A DNA stretch of 64,000 bases from an uncultured Lachnospiraceae bacterium (lineage in GTDB: Bacteria > Bacillota > Clostridia > Lachnospirales > Lachnospiraceae). The position numbers and the translations under genes are program-made. Where the stretch lies: the NCBI GenBank assembly GCA_910589105.1, contig CAJUST010000017.1, positions 1 through 64,000 of the forward strand, read 5' to 3'. The notes under the pieces were generated by a model. The model saw nothing but the letters and a program-made list of their open reading frames with translations. It was not told where the DNA came from and searched no databases. Below, in pieces: positions 9,169-18,931 of the stretch. The stretch's first letter is position 1, and the number at the start of each line of letters is the position of its first letter.

Positions 9169-12100
9169 ACTGCGCTTCTCCTTTCTACTTGTTTTTGAAG
9201 GATACAAGACACTTCGTCCGCAATAGCCCTTGGATCATTGCCTGTAATTGTAAACGTATTATGCTGTTCTATCGCAGGCTTATCCAAAAGATTTGATAAC
9301 GTTTCCTGTAACCGGCTAATTGCGCCTGCATTTTTATCCTCCATCGACATGCCGGGCTTTTGTATACCGCCTGCGGCAAACCCTGCTAATTTGGCGGAAG
9401 CGGAAACGCCGCAATCATTCATCAATTCACCAATACTCCCAACCCCATTTTGAATTTCCGTCAAATCCATAACCGGGCGGATTGTAGGTTCCGTATCCAT
9501 ATCCGACTGAAGCAAATCCGACGCTTCTTTAATCGCTTGCCCCATAATATCAGATGCCGTTTGACAGACATCCTTTTCGCCCGACGCTAACCCTTCGATA
9601 AAACCCGCGTCTGTATAGGCTCCCAATTTTGCAAACATTTTCGAAGGGGATTTAATCCCCAAAGCCTTTTTCGCCGCCCGGTAAGCAGACAACGCCACTT
9701 CTTCCGCCGTTTTCGAAACTCTCGATGAATGATCCGTCAATCCATTCGACATTCCGTCTACAAGATTTTTCGCTAATTTCTTTCCCTTTTTTTTCGAAAT
9801 TGATTTTTTTACAGATTTCAACGTTGCTTTTCCCAAATCAAGGGATTCCTTTTCCGCTGTGGGCTTTTTGACTTTTAAAGTATGCGCCAGTTCGCCTACC
9901 ATATCAGAACCTGCCGTTCTCGAGTTCGATTTCAGCATTACGCCTATTGATTCGCCAATTCTGTTCGTCGCCGTAACTAAAGCTGCGTTTTCCTTACTTC
10001 CGGTTTCAGACATCTTTGCAAGAGCCGACGTAAATCCCGCCGCGCTCTGGCTTCCCGCATAAGCAAAAGAAGAAATCACCTTATCTGCTACGGTATTCGG
10101 AAGTTTTAAAGAATTTGCATATTCCTGATTAAATTCGGCAACCTGCTGAGGCGTCATTGTTAAAAACGCTTTGACATAATCGTAACTATCCGGGCCCGCT
10201 TCCCCTAATTTATCAAGCAGATCCTGCCCAAATCCCATTTTCGCCATCTGGTTCAAGCCATTTGCAAAATCGTTCGCCGTTTTCATCTGATCTTTAAAAC
10301 CGTCAAGCAGACTCTGCGCCGATAAGTTTTGTGATTCCTTAAATATTGCATTCGCTTTACTTATCTCAGCGCTTGTCATCTTCATAAACTGATCGACATA
10401 ATCCACTCCGTCTGTGCCCATATTCTTTAAATAAGCAATCAGACCTTCCGATACACCTTTTCCTGCAAGTTTGTTTATGTTCCCCTTCCACTGCTTTACG
10501 CCCGTTACCTGCGACTGCATATTTTCTAAAATCTTATTCACCGTAAGTTGCGAATGGGACGCCATGTCGTCTTCATCTTGTTTAATGTTGTTTTTTGCAT
10601 CCTCTATTTGCGTCTCTAGTTCTTCCAGTTCTCCATAAAGCTCTTTCCATCGAAGCCTTGAATCTGTATCATTCATTTCCGCATACTTCGCTAATTCTTC
10701 TTGAAGCCCCGCGCGTTGTTTTTCCAAATCCGCCAGCGTTTTTTGGTGTTCCGCCAGTCTTTTTTTGTCTTCTTCATATAAAGTCGCGTTCGATTCAAAT
10801 TTCTTAAACAAGTCAACCCCTGAATCCAAACTTGCCTTCAAAGGATCTAAAAACGCGGCAACTGAATTAGATAAATCGGAACGAAGATTATTATATACTT
10901 CTTTTGTATGTTTCGCGATCTCCTTCTGATCCGATATAATCTGATCCTTTGCCGATGAAATCGCTTTTTTATTTGCTTCTAACTCCTTTTTTAAAGTCTG
11001 TACGCGTTCTTTTGAATCCTTCTTATTCGACTTTTTCGCTTTTTTCAACTGTTTCTGAAGTTTCGAATTTTCATTTTGAAGTTTCGTTAAGGAATCTGTA
11101 TGCGCCTTTAGATTTTTCGTGTCTTCCTTATAATACTCACTCTCCTCATACAGTTTTTTGCCATACGCCGTAATTGCTTTTGACGCAGCTTCCACTGCAT
11201 TTGCGCTCGCAACAATGTTTTTCGATCCCGATAAGAATATATTGCAAAACTGCTGAAACGCCCCTTTCCCATAATCAAGGCTTTTTTTCATCTCTTTGAC
11301 AGCATCCTCAAACATGCCGCCAAAAGATTCTTTCACTTTTCTTCTAGCATTGCTTACAGCATTCACGCTGTCCTCTGCCAGCGTTTTTAAAGATTTCTTA
11401 CCGGATTTAACCATCTCCCCTTTCGTAAGCCCTTTATCATAGGCCTTCGCAGCTTTTTTTCCGCCTTCCACAAAACTAGAAGCAATCTCGTCGGCGGCTT
11501 TATCATTCAAACTCAAACGCTGCTTATAGAGCTTGTTCATCTTTTTCAGTTCTTTTCCCGACATCGTGACAAGCGCGTTTACATAATTTGCTCCCGACGG
11601 GCCCATATCCGACAACGCCTTAAGCAGCCCCTGATTCACCCCTCTTGCCGCCAGAAGCTGCATATTTTCCGCCCATTCCGTAATGCCGGTAATCTGGGAT
11701 TTTAAATTCTTTATAAGCTGTTTTCCTGCAATATCCGTCTCTGTCTTAAACTCGTCAAACATGCCCGTAGCGTCTTTAATGGAATCCTTTACAGAATTAC
11801 GGAACGACTTAAATGCTTCCGCCGCCTGTTCCAACGTAACTTCCACCGCTTCACCGTTTTCATCGACAGTTTCTACATATTCCGCAAATATACTGTCGCT
11901 GTCTTTTAGCGATTCAAGAACAGATTTCGCCGTTTGAACGCCAACTTCTGCAAGCGCTTCCGCTGATTTTGCCGCTTTTTCTTTATTTAGATCAATTCCA
12001 TTCGAAAATCCGTCCACCACATAGCCGCCGATTTCAGTAAATACTTTCGATGGGGAATGAATGCCTAACGCTGTCTGCGCCGACGTTAAAGCAGATTCCG

Positions 12101-15100
12101 CCATAAGCTGTATTTGTTTTGACACTTTAGAAGCATTATCGCTTACTCCTTTTACAAACCCATCAACCAGAAAAGAAGCTGCCGAATAGAACGCCGGGCG
12201 TTTGTTGCGTATAGAAGCCAACGACTGGTTAATTGGAACAGATAACGCTGTTTTTACATCATTTCCACCTTTTTTAACTGCTGAAACAAATTTATTTATA
12301 ACTGCGCTTCCTTCCACGCCGAAATTACTGCGTTTCTTTTTAATAACCGACAACGCTTTCTCTAATATAGAAGAAAATATATCTGAAACTGCTGATTGCT
12401 TCGTTTTCATTCCATCTGAAAAACCTTTTGTTATGCCTGACGACGCCATCTTTGCCAATTTCTTTATCTCCGATGTAATGCCGCTTAATTTTTGCGGATC
12501 AATATCCGATGTATCTTTATAATATTTTACAAATGACTGACCGAAAGCTGCTAAATCCTTTCCAAATTCAGCAAGATTAAATTTTTCTATGTTTGATGAA
12601 CTAACCACAAGTTCTGCGATTGTTTGCGCTGCATTCGTTGACATCACGATTTTTCCAGAATTTACATCTTCAACCGCTTTTGAATACTCCGACATGCCTT
12701 CGCCAAACGCTTTTAGGTTTTCGCTAAAATTCGATAGGCTTTTTTCCCCAGTAAAAAATCCTTTTACACTATCTGTCTCCGGTAACATATCTACAAGTTC
12801 TGCGATTGTTTGCGCCGCATTCGCTGATGCCGTGATTTTTCCAGAGTCTACTTCTTTCACCGCTTTCGAATACTCCGACATGCCCTTGCCAAACGCTTTT
12901 AGGTTTTCGCTGAAATTCGATAGGCTTTTTTCCCCAGTAAAAAATCCTTTTACACTATCTGTCTCTGGCAACATATTAATGAGTTCCGCGATTGACTGCG
13001 CCGCATTCGCTGATGCCGTGATTTTTCCAGAGTCTACTTCTTTCACCGCTTTTGAATACTGCGACATGCCCTCGCCAAACGCTTTTAGGTTCCCACTGAA
13101 ATTCGATAGGCTTTGCTCTCCTGTAAAGAACTCACTGATACCCCCTGTCTCCGGTAACATTTTTACAAGTTCCGCGATTGTTTGCGCCGCATTCGCTGAT
13201 GCCGTGATTTTTCCAGAGTCTACTTCTTTTACTGCTTTTGAATACTCTGACATACCTTCGCCAAACGCTTTTAAGTTCTCTCCAAAATTTGACAGGCTTT
13301 TTTTTCCGGTAAAAAACTCGCTTATGCCTCCTGTCTCTGGCAGAGAATTTACAATTTCTAATAATGCCTTCGCTGCATTCGCTGATGCCGTAATTTTTCC
13401 AGAGTCTACCTCTTTCACCGCTTTTGAATACTCTGACATGCCTTCGCCAAACGCTTTTAAGTTCTCTCCAAAATTTGACAGGCTTTTTTTTCCGGTAAAA
13501 AACTCGCTTATGCCTCCTGTTTTCGGCAGCGAATCCGTCAGTTCACTTAATACCTTCGCCGCATTCGCAGTTGCCGTTACTGCTTCAGGTTTCACATCAG
13601 CAACCTCATCCGCATACTTTTTAATTTGAGGGGCAAAGGCCACTAACTCCGCCCCGAAATCAGACAAGGTGCAATCCCCAAAAATAACCGCTTTTAATCC
13701 ACCTGTTTCTGGCAATTCGGAAGCCATTTCGCTCATAATCGACGCCGCTGCCGCTGCGCCTTTGACCGCTTTCGGCTTCACATCCTTTACCGTTTCCGCA
13801 AATAAGGCAATCGACGGTCCGAACAACAAAAGCTCAGAGCCAAAATCCGCAAGGCTCTTATCTCCAAATATCTTTTGCAGCAAACCGTCCTGTCCCGGAA
13901 GGTTGTCCGCAACTTCCGCCATAATTTTAGCCGCTGATGCCGCGCCCTTTACCGCTTTCGGCTTCACGTCCTTTACCGTTTCCGCAAACTCTGCAATACT
14001 TGGCCCAAACGCCACCAATTCTGTTCCAAAATCCGCAAGAGAAGAACCTCCCGTCAGCCACGATGTAATTCCTTGAATGAAATCCGACACAGTAAATAAC
14101 ATTATCATTTCAGCTAGGTTTTTAGCCGCTTTCACTGCGCCTTCGTTCACTAACGCCAACCCAGAAAAGAATGGAGTCGCATTTAAAAGAAAATCAGATA
14201 AATTCGTCCCGATTTGTGGCAGGCTGCTTCCTCCCGTTAAAAAACTTGTAATCCCGGCAATGAGATCCGCCGCCCCAAATATCAATAAAATTCCAGATAA
14301 AAAGCCCGCCTTTGCCAGAGTATCCGCCGTAATCATGCCCATACCCATAAAAAACGGAGCTGCATTCTCCATAAATTGAGATAAATCCGATCCAATCTGG
14401 GGAAGGGCGGACGACACTCCGCTCATCAATCCACCGACAATGCCGCCAATAAATTTCCCTATTGCAGTCCCAATCTCTTTTAATAAATCTCCCCCTTCAC
14501 TAATCAGCCATTCCAAATATGGAATTTGCGCTAATCCTCCCAACGCCGCCAATACTGCCGCTAACTCAGCAATCACAACTCCAAGCCCAAGAACGCCTTT
14601 CATAGCTAAGGGAGTCAGCTTTGCAACCCCTGCCAAAGCATACATAATCGCAGTCAAAAAACCGATGCCTTCAACCATTTCCACCAAAGAAGAAGTATCC
14701 ATGCCCTTTAAAACTTCAATGACACTATGAAAAAATGTACGAATTAAATTTATAGCCGCCTGAACCAGTTCTGGAAGCCTTTCCGCCAAAGCGTTCATAA
14801 CTCCAATTAAGAAATCCATCAAATAATTTACTATCGCCGGAGCATGTACGGATAATGCTTTGAAAACTTCTTCTACAAGCGCTAACACACCTTCCACAAT
14901 CGCAGGCGCGCATTCCACAACAACGCTGACAATCGCAAGAACAACTGCTTTCACCGCATTCGCAATAGACTCCACGCTCTTAGCGATAATTTCCAATATG
15001 CCGACAAACAGAATCTCTAACCCAGTCACAAAAGCCATCATTCCGGCAACTCCAGAAGCAGCTAGGGAAGCCAGCCCAATCGATAGGGCCAAAACACCTG

Positions 15101-18100
15101 CCCCACATGCCGCAACCCCTATTCCAAATAAAGCCAAAGCGCCGGATAATCCCAATATTGCCGGAATCAGAGGTCCAAGAACAGCCCCCGCAATGCCCAA
15201 CACCGTAAAAGCGGCAGCAAGCGCAAGTATTGCTGTTCCAATTTCAACGAGGCTCATAGAGCCAAGCGCCTTTAAACAAGGCAAAAACACATTCAAAGCG
15301 ATTGACAACACAAGCATAGCGGCAGCCGCTCCAAGTGTCCCTTTCATCGCCTGAAGCGCAACGGCAAGAATAACCATAGAACCGGAAAGCACAGTCAGTC
15401 CTTTTCCGATTTCTTCCCAACCCATTTTCCCTGTTTCCTGAACGACTTCACCGATAATTTTAAGCGCAGCCGAAACCTCAATTAACCCAAGGCCAAGGGC
15501 AATCATGTTTTTAGGCATAATGCGCATAGAGGCGGAAACTGCCAAAAGCGCTCCTGCTACACCGGCAAGTCCCCGCGCCATCGATTCCGTATTCATCTGT
15601 CCGAAACCAGAAACTACTTTTTCCAATATCAAAAGCGCGGCGGCAAGTTCAATCATTGCAAGGCCGCTTGAAACTTTAAAATTGCCAAACTTTGCCGCGA
15701 ACATAAATGCAGAAAGCTCCGCTAATAAAACGCCGACTCCAATAAGCCCTTTTGTTAGCTGTTTGACATCTAGCTGCGCAAGCTGTTTCACTGCTTTTGT
15801 CAAAATATAAATTGCAGATGCAAATAAAATCATGCCGGCTGCGCTTGTTTTCACTTTTCCTCCCCATTTTGAAAGTATAATGGAGGAAGCCAGCAATTCT
15901 CCAAGCAACACGGTAATGCCAATCAACGCGCCGGTTAATTTATCAGAATCAATACTCGAGATTACATTTAATGCCGCAGACAAAATCAAGATTGCTGTGG
16001 AGAATGCGAGCATCATTGTTCCGGCGCTTGCTAATTGCATTACGCCTTTTCCGCCGAGAGTTTTGCCAAACGCCGCCATTGCAGCCGAAAGTTCAACGAC
16101 TAAAACACTGAGAGCGGCAAGCGCTCCAGAAAGCTTTTCAGAATCAATCAACGCTAACACAAAAAGCGAGCCTGCAAGCACTGCGACCGCTTTTGCAATT
16201 TTCATCAACACGTCTGCTTTCAAAGCCGCCTGATAGGAAATAAGTGTATTCTTCACATTTGCTAATATCAGATTTACATTCGAAAACATGCCGTTCGCTT
16301 TAATTACAGTTTTTTGGATATGTCCAATAAAATTCATAATCCCTGTGCCTATCCCAGCCATCAAACCGCCGTTCATCAAGTCAATCAAGGAATCAAACCC
16401 TTCTCCATGAACAGCTTTTTGCAGTCCGCCGCCAATTTTACCAAGCGTATCCACAATCATTTCCCCAAACTTTGCTAAAACAGGAGAAATTTCCCGAAAT
16501 ACAGCCGCCAATTTATCCAGAGCAAGTTTCACAGCCTCGCATATCTTTTGAAAAGGATTCAGCCTAGCTTCTGCCGCCGCCGCAAAATCAATTCCTAAAA
16601 AATCCGAGAATGCTTTTACAATTCCTTTGACATGTTTTCCGATTGCCTGAGAAACAACGCCTGTCACATTTCCAATTTTTTCCGCAGCGCTTCCAAACAC
16701 GCCGCTTTTTTTAATTATATCGTCTAACGCCGTAAGCCATGTTCCAATCTGCCCCGTTACCATAAGAACGGCCGAACCAAGCCCTCCCACGCCTTTTGTC
16801 ATTGGAAAGATCGCCTGTACAACTCCGCCAATGATCCTTCCGGCAATATCAAGAACTGCAAACAAACCTTGAAACGTATTTCTCAAATTCACGGCGTCAA
16901 CATGGCTAAGTCTCAGATTAGAAGTAAATTCTTTCAGCTTAGAAGTAAAATCAGCAAGGGCAGTGACTGCCGATTGGGGGAAAATATCCTCAAATGCGAA
17001 ACGGATCGGCATGAGTATAGAAGAAATCCCCCCTAACGCATTTTTGAATATATCCATAATGTTGTAAAACGCTTCAAAAGGTTTTGCCAGATCCATTTCC
17101 TGTAAATATTTTGCAGCGGACTGCGCCATACCTGATACCGACTTTGTAAACAATTCTGCTAATGGCCCGATATTCGTTTTTACATCATTAATTCGTTCTC
17201 TCAGAGCGTTAAAAAATTGTACCAACGGTCCATTTTGAACAATTAAAGGTGACATAAATTCTGCGCCAATTCTGGAAAGGGAAGCCTTCACATTTGACAT
17301 AGCTCCCGTAAAAGTCTCATTCGCTTTCTTTGCATGTTCTCCAAACGCATCGTCCATAGCGGCGGCAAATAAATCGAAACTAATTTCCCCTTTCGAAACC
17401 ATTTCCCTGACTTCGCCTTCCGTCACCTTCGCCCCATTGCCAACTTTCGTCATATAGTCAGCCAAAGTTGCCGCGGCATTCAACCCTCTGGAAGAAAGCT
17501 GGAGCAACTGGTCTCCCATAAGCCTTCCATTTCCGGACACCGTAGTAAAGATCTGGGAAATACTCTCGTATTCACTATTCGTCATAGCCGCAACGCCGGT
17601 GATTGCCCGTAAAGACGCCTGCATCTTTTCTCCGGCTTCCATGCCCGACGCCGCAAACTGGGAAGCGGCTTTTGCAGCTTCATCATAAGCGTAAGCCGTA
17701 CCGTCCACAGAATCCATCGCGTCGTCCATAACAGCCTGCACCTTTGCTTCATCTTTAAGAAGGCCTTGTAACTGGAAATGCGCATTTTCAATATTCATCG
17801 CCCTGCGCTTTCCGCCGCCGATAATGCTGTCCGTCACAAACCCAACCGTATTCCTTCCAAACCGCATCATCGAATCCGTAAGGTTTGAAATCACACGCAT
17901 TCCAACAATCCCAAACGTAGAAAATCTTTTTTCCAACGCCGCAACTCCTGAAGCAATTCCATCAAGCGATACGTTCTTTGCCGCCTGATTCACATTATCA
18001 AGCCCTTTTGACGCGCCGTCTAATTTCAACGACTGTTTCAACTTATCAAGCGCGCCCATCGTAGACTGCACGCCTCGTTCAAACTGATGATTATCAAACC

Positions 18101-18137
18101 GCATTTCAACCACGCGTTCATCAACCGCTATGCCCAT
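9159..18137 (-). CDS. Tape measure protein, very long (2992 aa)
   Basis: Sets tail length and occupies the tail lumen before ejection. The N-terminal ~330 residues are the classic tape-measure domain (SQFAASGMEAGEKMQASLRA, GRLMGDQLLQLSSRGLNAAA, EMVSKGEISFDLFAAAMDDA). Residues ~650-1150 are repeated hydrophobic, Ala/Gly/Leu-rich segments. Residues ~1480-1860 are 62-aa tandem repeats, then long coiled coils, a SPSK-containing helical region and a conserved C-terminus with ITGNDPRAIADEVS. The ATG at 18137 lies behind GGGGG; a second ATG at 18152 lacks an SD. At the established ~1.5 Angstrom per residue the tail would be about 450 nm, much longer than usual. Confidence 0.95.
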   Translation of the reverse strand: MGIAVDERVVEMRFDNHQFERGVQSTMGALDKLKQSLKLDGASKGLDNVNQAAKNVSLDGIASGVAALEKRFSTFGIVGMRVISNLTDSMMRFGRNTVGFVTDSIIGGGKRRAMNIENAHFQLQGLLKDEAKVQAVMDDAMDSVDGTAYAYDEAAKAASQFAASGMEAGEKMQASLRAITGVAAMTNSEYESISQIFTTVSGNGRLMGDQLLQLSSRGLNAAATLADYMTKVGNGAKVTEGEVREMVSKGEISFDLFAAAMDDAFGEHAKKANETFTGAMSNVKASLSRIGAEFMSPLIVQNGPLVQFFNALRERINDVKTNIGPLAELFTKSVSGMAQSAAKYLQEMDLAKPFEAFYNIMDIFKNALGGISSILMPIRFAFEDIFPQSAVTALADFTSKLKEFTSNLRLSHVDAVNLRNTFQGLFAVLDIAGRIIGGVVQAIFPMTKGVGGLGSAVLMVTGQIGTWLTALDDIIKKSGVFGSAAEKIGNVTGVVSQAIGKHVKGIVKAFSDFLGIDFAAAAEARLNPFQKICEAVKLALDKLAAVFREISPVLAKFGEMIVDTLGKIGGGLQKAVHGEGFDSLIDLMNGGLMAGIGTGIMNFIGHIQKTVIKANGMFSNVNLILANVKNTLISYQAALKADVLMKIAKAVAVLAGSLFVLALIDSEKLSGALAALSVLVVELSAAMAAFGKTLGGKGVMQLASAGTMMLAFSTAILILSAALNVISSIDSDKLTGALIGITVLLGELLASSIILSKWGGKVKTSAAGMILFASAIYILTKAVKQLAQLDVKQLTKGLIGVGVLLAELSAFMFAAKFGNFKVSSGLAMIELAAALLILEKVVSGFGQMNTESMARGLAGVAGALLAVSASMRIMPKNMIALGLGLIEVSAALKIIGEVVQETGKMGWEEIGKGLTVLSGSMVILAVALQAMKGTLGAAAAMLVLSIALNVFLPCLKALGSMSLVEIGTAILALAAAFTVLGIAGAVLGPLIPAILGLSGALALFGIGVAACGAGVLALSIGLASLAASGVAGMMAFVTGLEILFVGILEIIAKSVESIANAVKAVVLAIVSVVVECAPAIVEGVLALVEEVFKALSVHAPAIVNYLMDFLIGVMNALAERLPELVQAAINLIRTFFHSVIEVLKGMDTSSLVEMVEGIGFLTAIMYALAGVAKLTPLAMKGVLGLGVVIAELAAVLAALGGLAQIPYLEWLISEGGDLLKEIGTAIGKFIGGIVGGLMSGVSSALPQIGSDLSQFMENAAPFFMGMGMITADTLAKAGFLSGILLIFGAADLIAGITSFLTGGSSLPQIGTNLSDFLLNATPFFSGLALVNEGAVKAAKNLAEMIMLFTVSDFIQGITSWLTGGSSLADFGTELVAFGPSIAEFAETVKDVKPKAVKGAASAAKIMAEVADNLPGQDGLLQKIFGDKSLADFGSELLLFGPSIALFAETVKDVKPKAVKGAAAAASIMSEMASELPETGGLKAVIFGDCTLSDFGAELVAFAPQIKKYADEVADVKPEAVTATANAAKVLSELTDSLPKTGGISEFFTGKKSLSNFGENLKAFGEGMSEYSKAVKEVDSGKITASANAAKALLEIVNSLPETGGISEFFTGKKSLSNFGENLKAFGEGMSEYSKAVKEVDSGKITASANAAQTIAELVKMLPETGGISEFFTGEQSLSNFSGNLKAFGEGMSQYSKAVKEVDSGKITASANAAQSIAELINMLPETDSVKGFFTGEKSLSNFSENLKAFGKGMSEYSKAVKEVDSGKITASANAAQTIAELVDMLPETDSVKGFFTGEKSLSNFSENLKAFGEGMSEYSKAVEDVNSGKIVMSTNAAQTIAELVVSSSNIEKFNLAEFGKDLAAFGQSFVKYYKDTSDIDPQKLSGITSEIKKLAKMASSGITKGFSDGMKTKQSAVSDIFSSILEKALSVIKKKRSNFGVEGSAVINKFVSAVKKGGNDVKTALSVPINQSLASIRNKRPAFYSAASFLVDGFVKGVSDNASKVSKQIQLMAESALTSAQTALGIHSPSKVFTEIGGYVVDGFSNGIDLNKEKAAKSAEALAEVGVQTAKSVLESLKDSDSIFAEYVETVDENGEAVEVTLEQAAEAFKSFRNSVKDSIKDATGMFDEFKTETDIAGKQLIKNLKSQITGITEWAENMQLLAARGVNQGLLKALSDMGPSGANYVNALVTMSGKELKKMNKLYKQRLSLNDKAADEIASSFVEGGKKAAKAYDKGLTKGEMVKSGKKSLKTLAEDSVNAVSNARRKVKESFGGMFEDAVKEMKKSLDYGKGAFQQFCNIFLSGSKNIVASANAVEAASKAITAYGKKLYEESEYYKEDTKNLKAHTDSLTKLQNENSKLQKQLKKAKKSNKKDSKERVQTLKKELEANKKAISSAKDQIISDQKEIAKHTKEVYNNLRSDLSNSVAAFLDPLKASLDSGVDLFKKFESNATLYEEDKKRLAEHQKTLADLEKQRAGLQEELAKYAEMNDTDSRLRWKELYGELEELETQIEDAKNNIKQDEDDMASHSQLTVNKILENMQSQVTGVKQWKGNINKLAGKGVSEGLIAYLKNMGTDGVDYVDQFMKMTSAEISKANAIFKESQNLSAQSLLDGFKDQMKTANDFANGLNQMAKMGFGQDLLDKLGEAGPDSYDYVKAFLTMTPQQVAEFNQEYANSLKLPNTVADKVISSFAYAGSQSAAGFTSALAKMSETGSKENAALVTATNRIGESIGVMLKSNSRTAGSDMVGELAHTLKVKKPTAEKESLDLGKATLKSVKKSISKKKGKKLAKNLVDGMSNGLTDHSSRVSKTAEEVALSAYRAAKKALGIKSPSKMFAKLGAYTDAGFIEGLASGEKDVCQTASDIMGQAIKEASDLLQSDMDTEPTIRPVMDLTEIQNGVGSIGELMNDCGVSASAKLAGFAAGGIQKPGMSMEDKNAGAISRLQETLSNLLDKPAIEQHNTFTITGNDPRAIADEVSCILQKQVERRSAVWA
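12600..14100 (-). repeat. 186-bp (62-aa) tandem repeats in the tape measure gene
   Basis: Five near-identical units of 186 bp (about 12600-13560), encoding FFTGKKSLSNFGENLKAFGE and SKAVKEVDSGKITASANAAQ type segments, are followed upstream by three or four diverged units up to about 14100. The period is visible as the same DNA 12-mers recurring every 186 bp. Unequal crossing-over here could change tail length in 62-residue steps. Confidence 0.9.
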
Positions 18138-18164
18138 CGTTTTAACCCCCATTCCATAAGCAAT

Positions 18165-18195
18165 AAAAAAAGCCTCTTGCTAGGAGACTTTTTCT
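18165..18195 (-). terminator. Minus-strand terminator in front of the tape measure gene
   Basis: Minus-strand AGTCTC and GAGGCT arms (one G-U pair) with a 7-nt loop are followed by a run of seven T. It sits inside the late operon, directly left of the plus-strand promoter of the 48-aa gene, so it either insulates that inserted gene or requires readthrough/antitermination for tape measure expression. Confidence 0.7.
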
Positions 18196-18206
18196 ACATT
18201 TTGTAC

Positions 18207-18234
18207 TTGACATATTTCAAAAACACTATATAAT
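18207..18234 (+). promoter_or_regulatory. Consensus sigmaA promoter for the 48-aa plus-strand gene
   Basis: TTGACA (18207-18212), 16-bp spacer, TATAAT (18229-18234): both hexamers match consensus exactly. It points away from the tape measure gene, against late transcription. Confidence 0.9.
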
Positions 18235-18266
18235 GAAAGAAAATACATGAAAAGGAGGCGATAAAT

Positions 18267-18413
18267 ATGATAGAATACTCTACATTCTATGAAGTGAATC
18301 ATCCGTGCAAAGATGATTTGCATAAAAACGAAGAAAATCTTCGTGATAAAACTGAATTAGAGAACTATAAAAATCTAATTCAGCAGTTAGGTTACGCTCA
18401 TTTCGATGACTAA
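18267..18413 (+). CDS. Small acidic 48-aa protein, unknown (plus-strand moron)
   Basis: The reading frame starts MIEYSTFYEV and ends LGYAHFDD. It has AAAGGAGG with a 7-nt spacing before the ATG and a perfect consensus promoter, so it should be expressed from the host polymerase, probably in the lysogen. It carries about 11 acidic against 5 basic residues, has no membrane segment and no recognised family. It is transcribed opposite to the flanking tail genes. Small acidic proteins are common among phage inhibitors and DNA mimics, but that is only analogy. No clear terminator follows; 18414-18541 holds nothing else that I can support. Confidence 0.7.
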   Translation: MIEYSTFYEVNHPCKDDLHKNEENLRDKTELENYKNLIQQLGYAHFDD

Positions 18414-18541
18414 CCTAAAAAAAGGCCAAAATATAAGCGCCTTGTCAAAGTAAGAAAGAGTTATTGAAAGGAGGACTCTTCCTTAGTTTGATCTTTTCAT
18501 GTATTCTCTTTCATTACATAGCGTTTCTATAAGTCTATTAT

Positions 18542-18928
18542 TCAAAGATTCTTCACTTCATTCCACGCACGCTCTGCAATCTTATCAAACACCGGACGAA
18601 CCGCCGGATTAATGTAATCCCTTCCGGCAACATATCCGCCGTTCCTTGTGCCATGCCCATACTGCAAAATAATCGCAATATTCACTCCATTTTGAATATT
18701 TGAATTTACAAATGTAATCGAAGACTGCATCCGGTTATGGGAAATCACATAATCCCATGAAGCCGCCGTTACCCCGCTGTCTTTTGGCGTAGCGGAAGCG
18801 AGAGCCGAAACCCCCGCTTTGCCATACCGCTCTAATACATTCAGATACTCTTTTTTCAATAAGGCATGGAAAAACCTCTCTGTTTTCGAAAAATCCCCTT
18901 TATGCCGAAAAGTAATCCCTTTTATCAT
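18542..18928 (-). CDS. HK97 gp10-like head-tail/tail-completion protein
   Basis: 128 aa. The motif SGVTAASWDY near residue 52, the LQYGHGTRNGGYVAGRDYI segment near 89-107 and the helical ending are typical of the HK97-gp10 family that sits at the neck or tail terminator. The position is unusual: after the chaperone-like and endolysin genes and just before the tape measure, rather than with the other connectors near 21.5 kb. It is 3 nt from the endolysin stop. Confidence 0.75.
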   Translation of the reverse strand: MIKGITFRHKGDFSKTERFFHALLKKEYLNVLERYGKAGVSALASATPKDSGVTAASWDYVISHNRMQSSITFVNSNIQNGVNIAIILQYGHGTRNGGYVAGRDYINPAVRPVFDKIAERAWNEVKNL

Positions 18929-18931
18929 TTG

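Noticed and set aside
12589..13629. 346-codon plus-strand frame opposite the tape measure repeats
   Set aside because: Antisense shadow of the 62-aa repeats; repeats in the coding strand create a matching open antisense frame, and no SD is present.
14725..15354. Further overlapping frames on both strands inside the tape measure gene
   Set aside because: Shadows in Ala/Gly-rich coding DNA with no start signals.
18460..18531. Plus-strand GAAAGGAGG followed by a 14-codon hydrophobic frame from TTG
   Set aside because: SD to start spacing is about 12 nt and there is no promoter or terminator; too weak to call.
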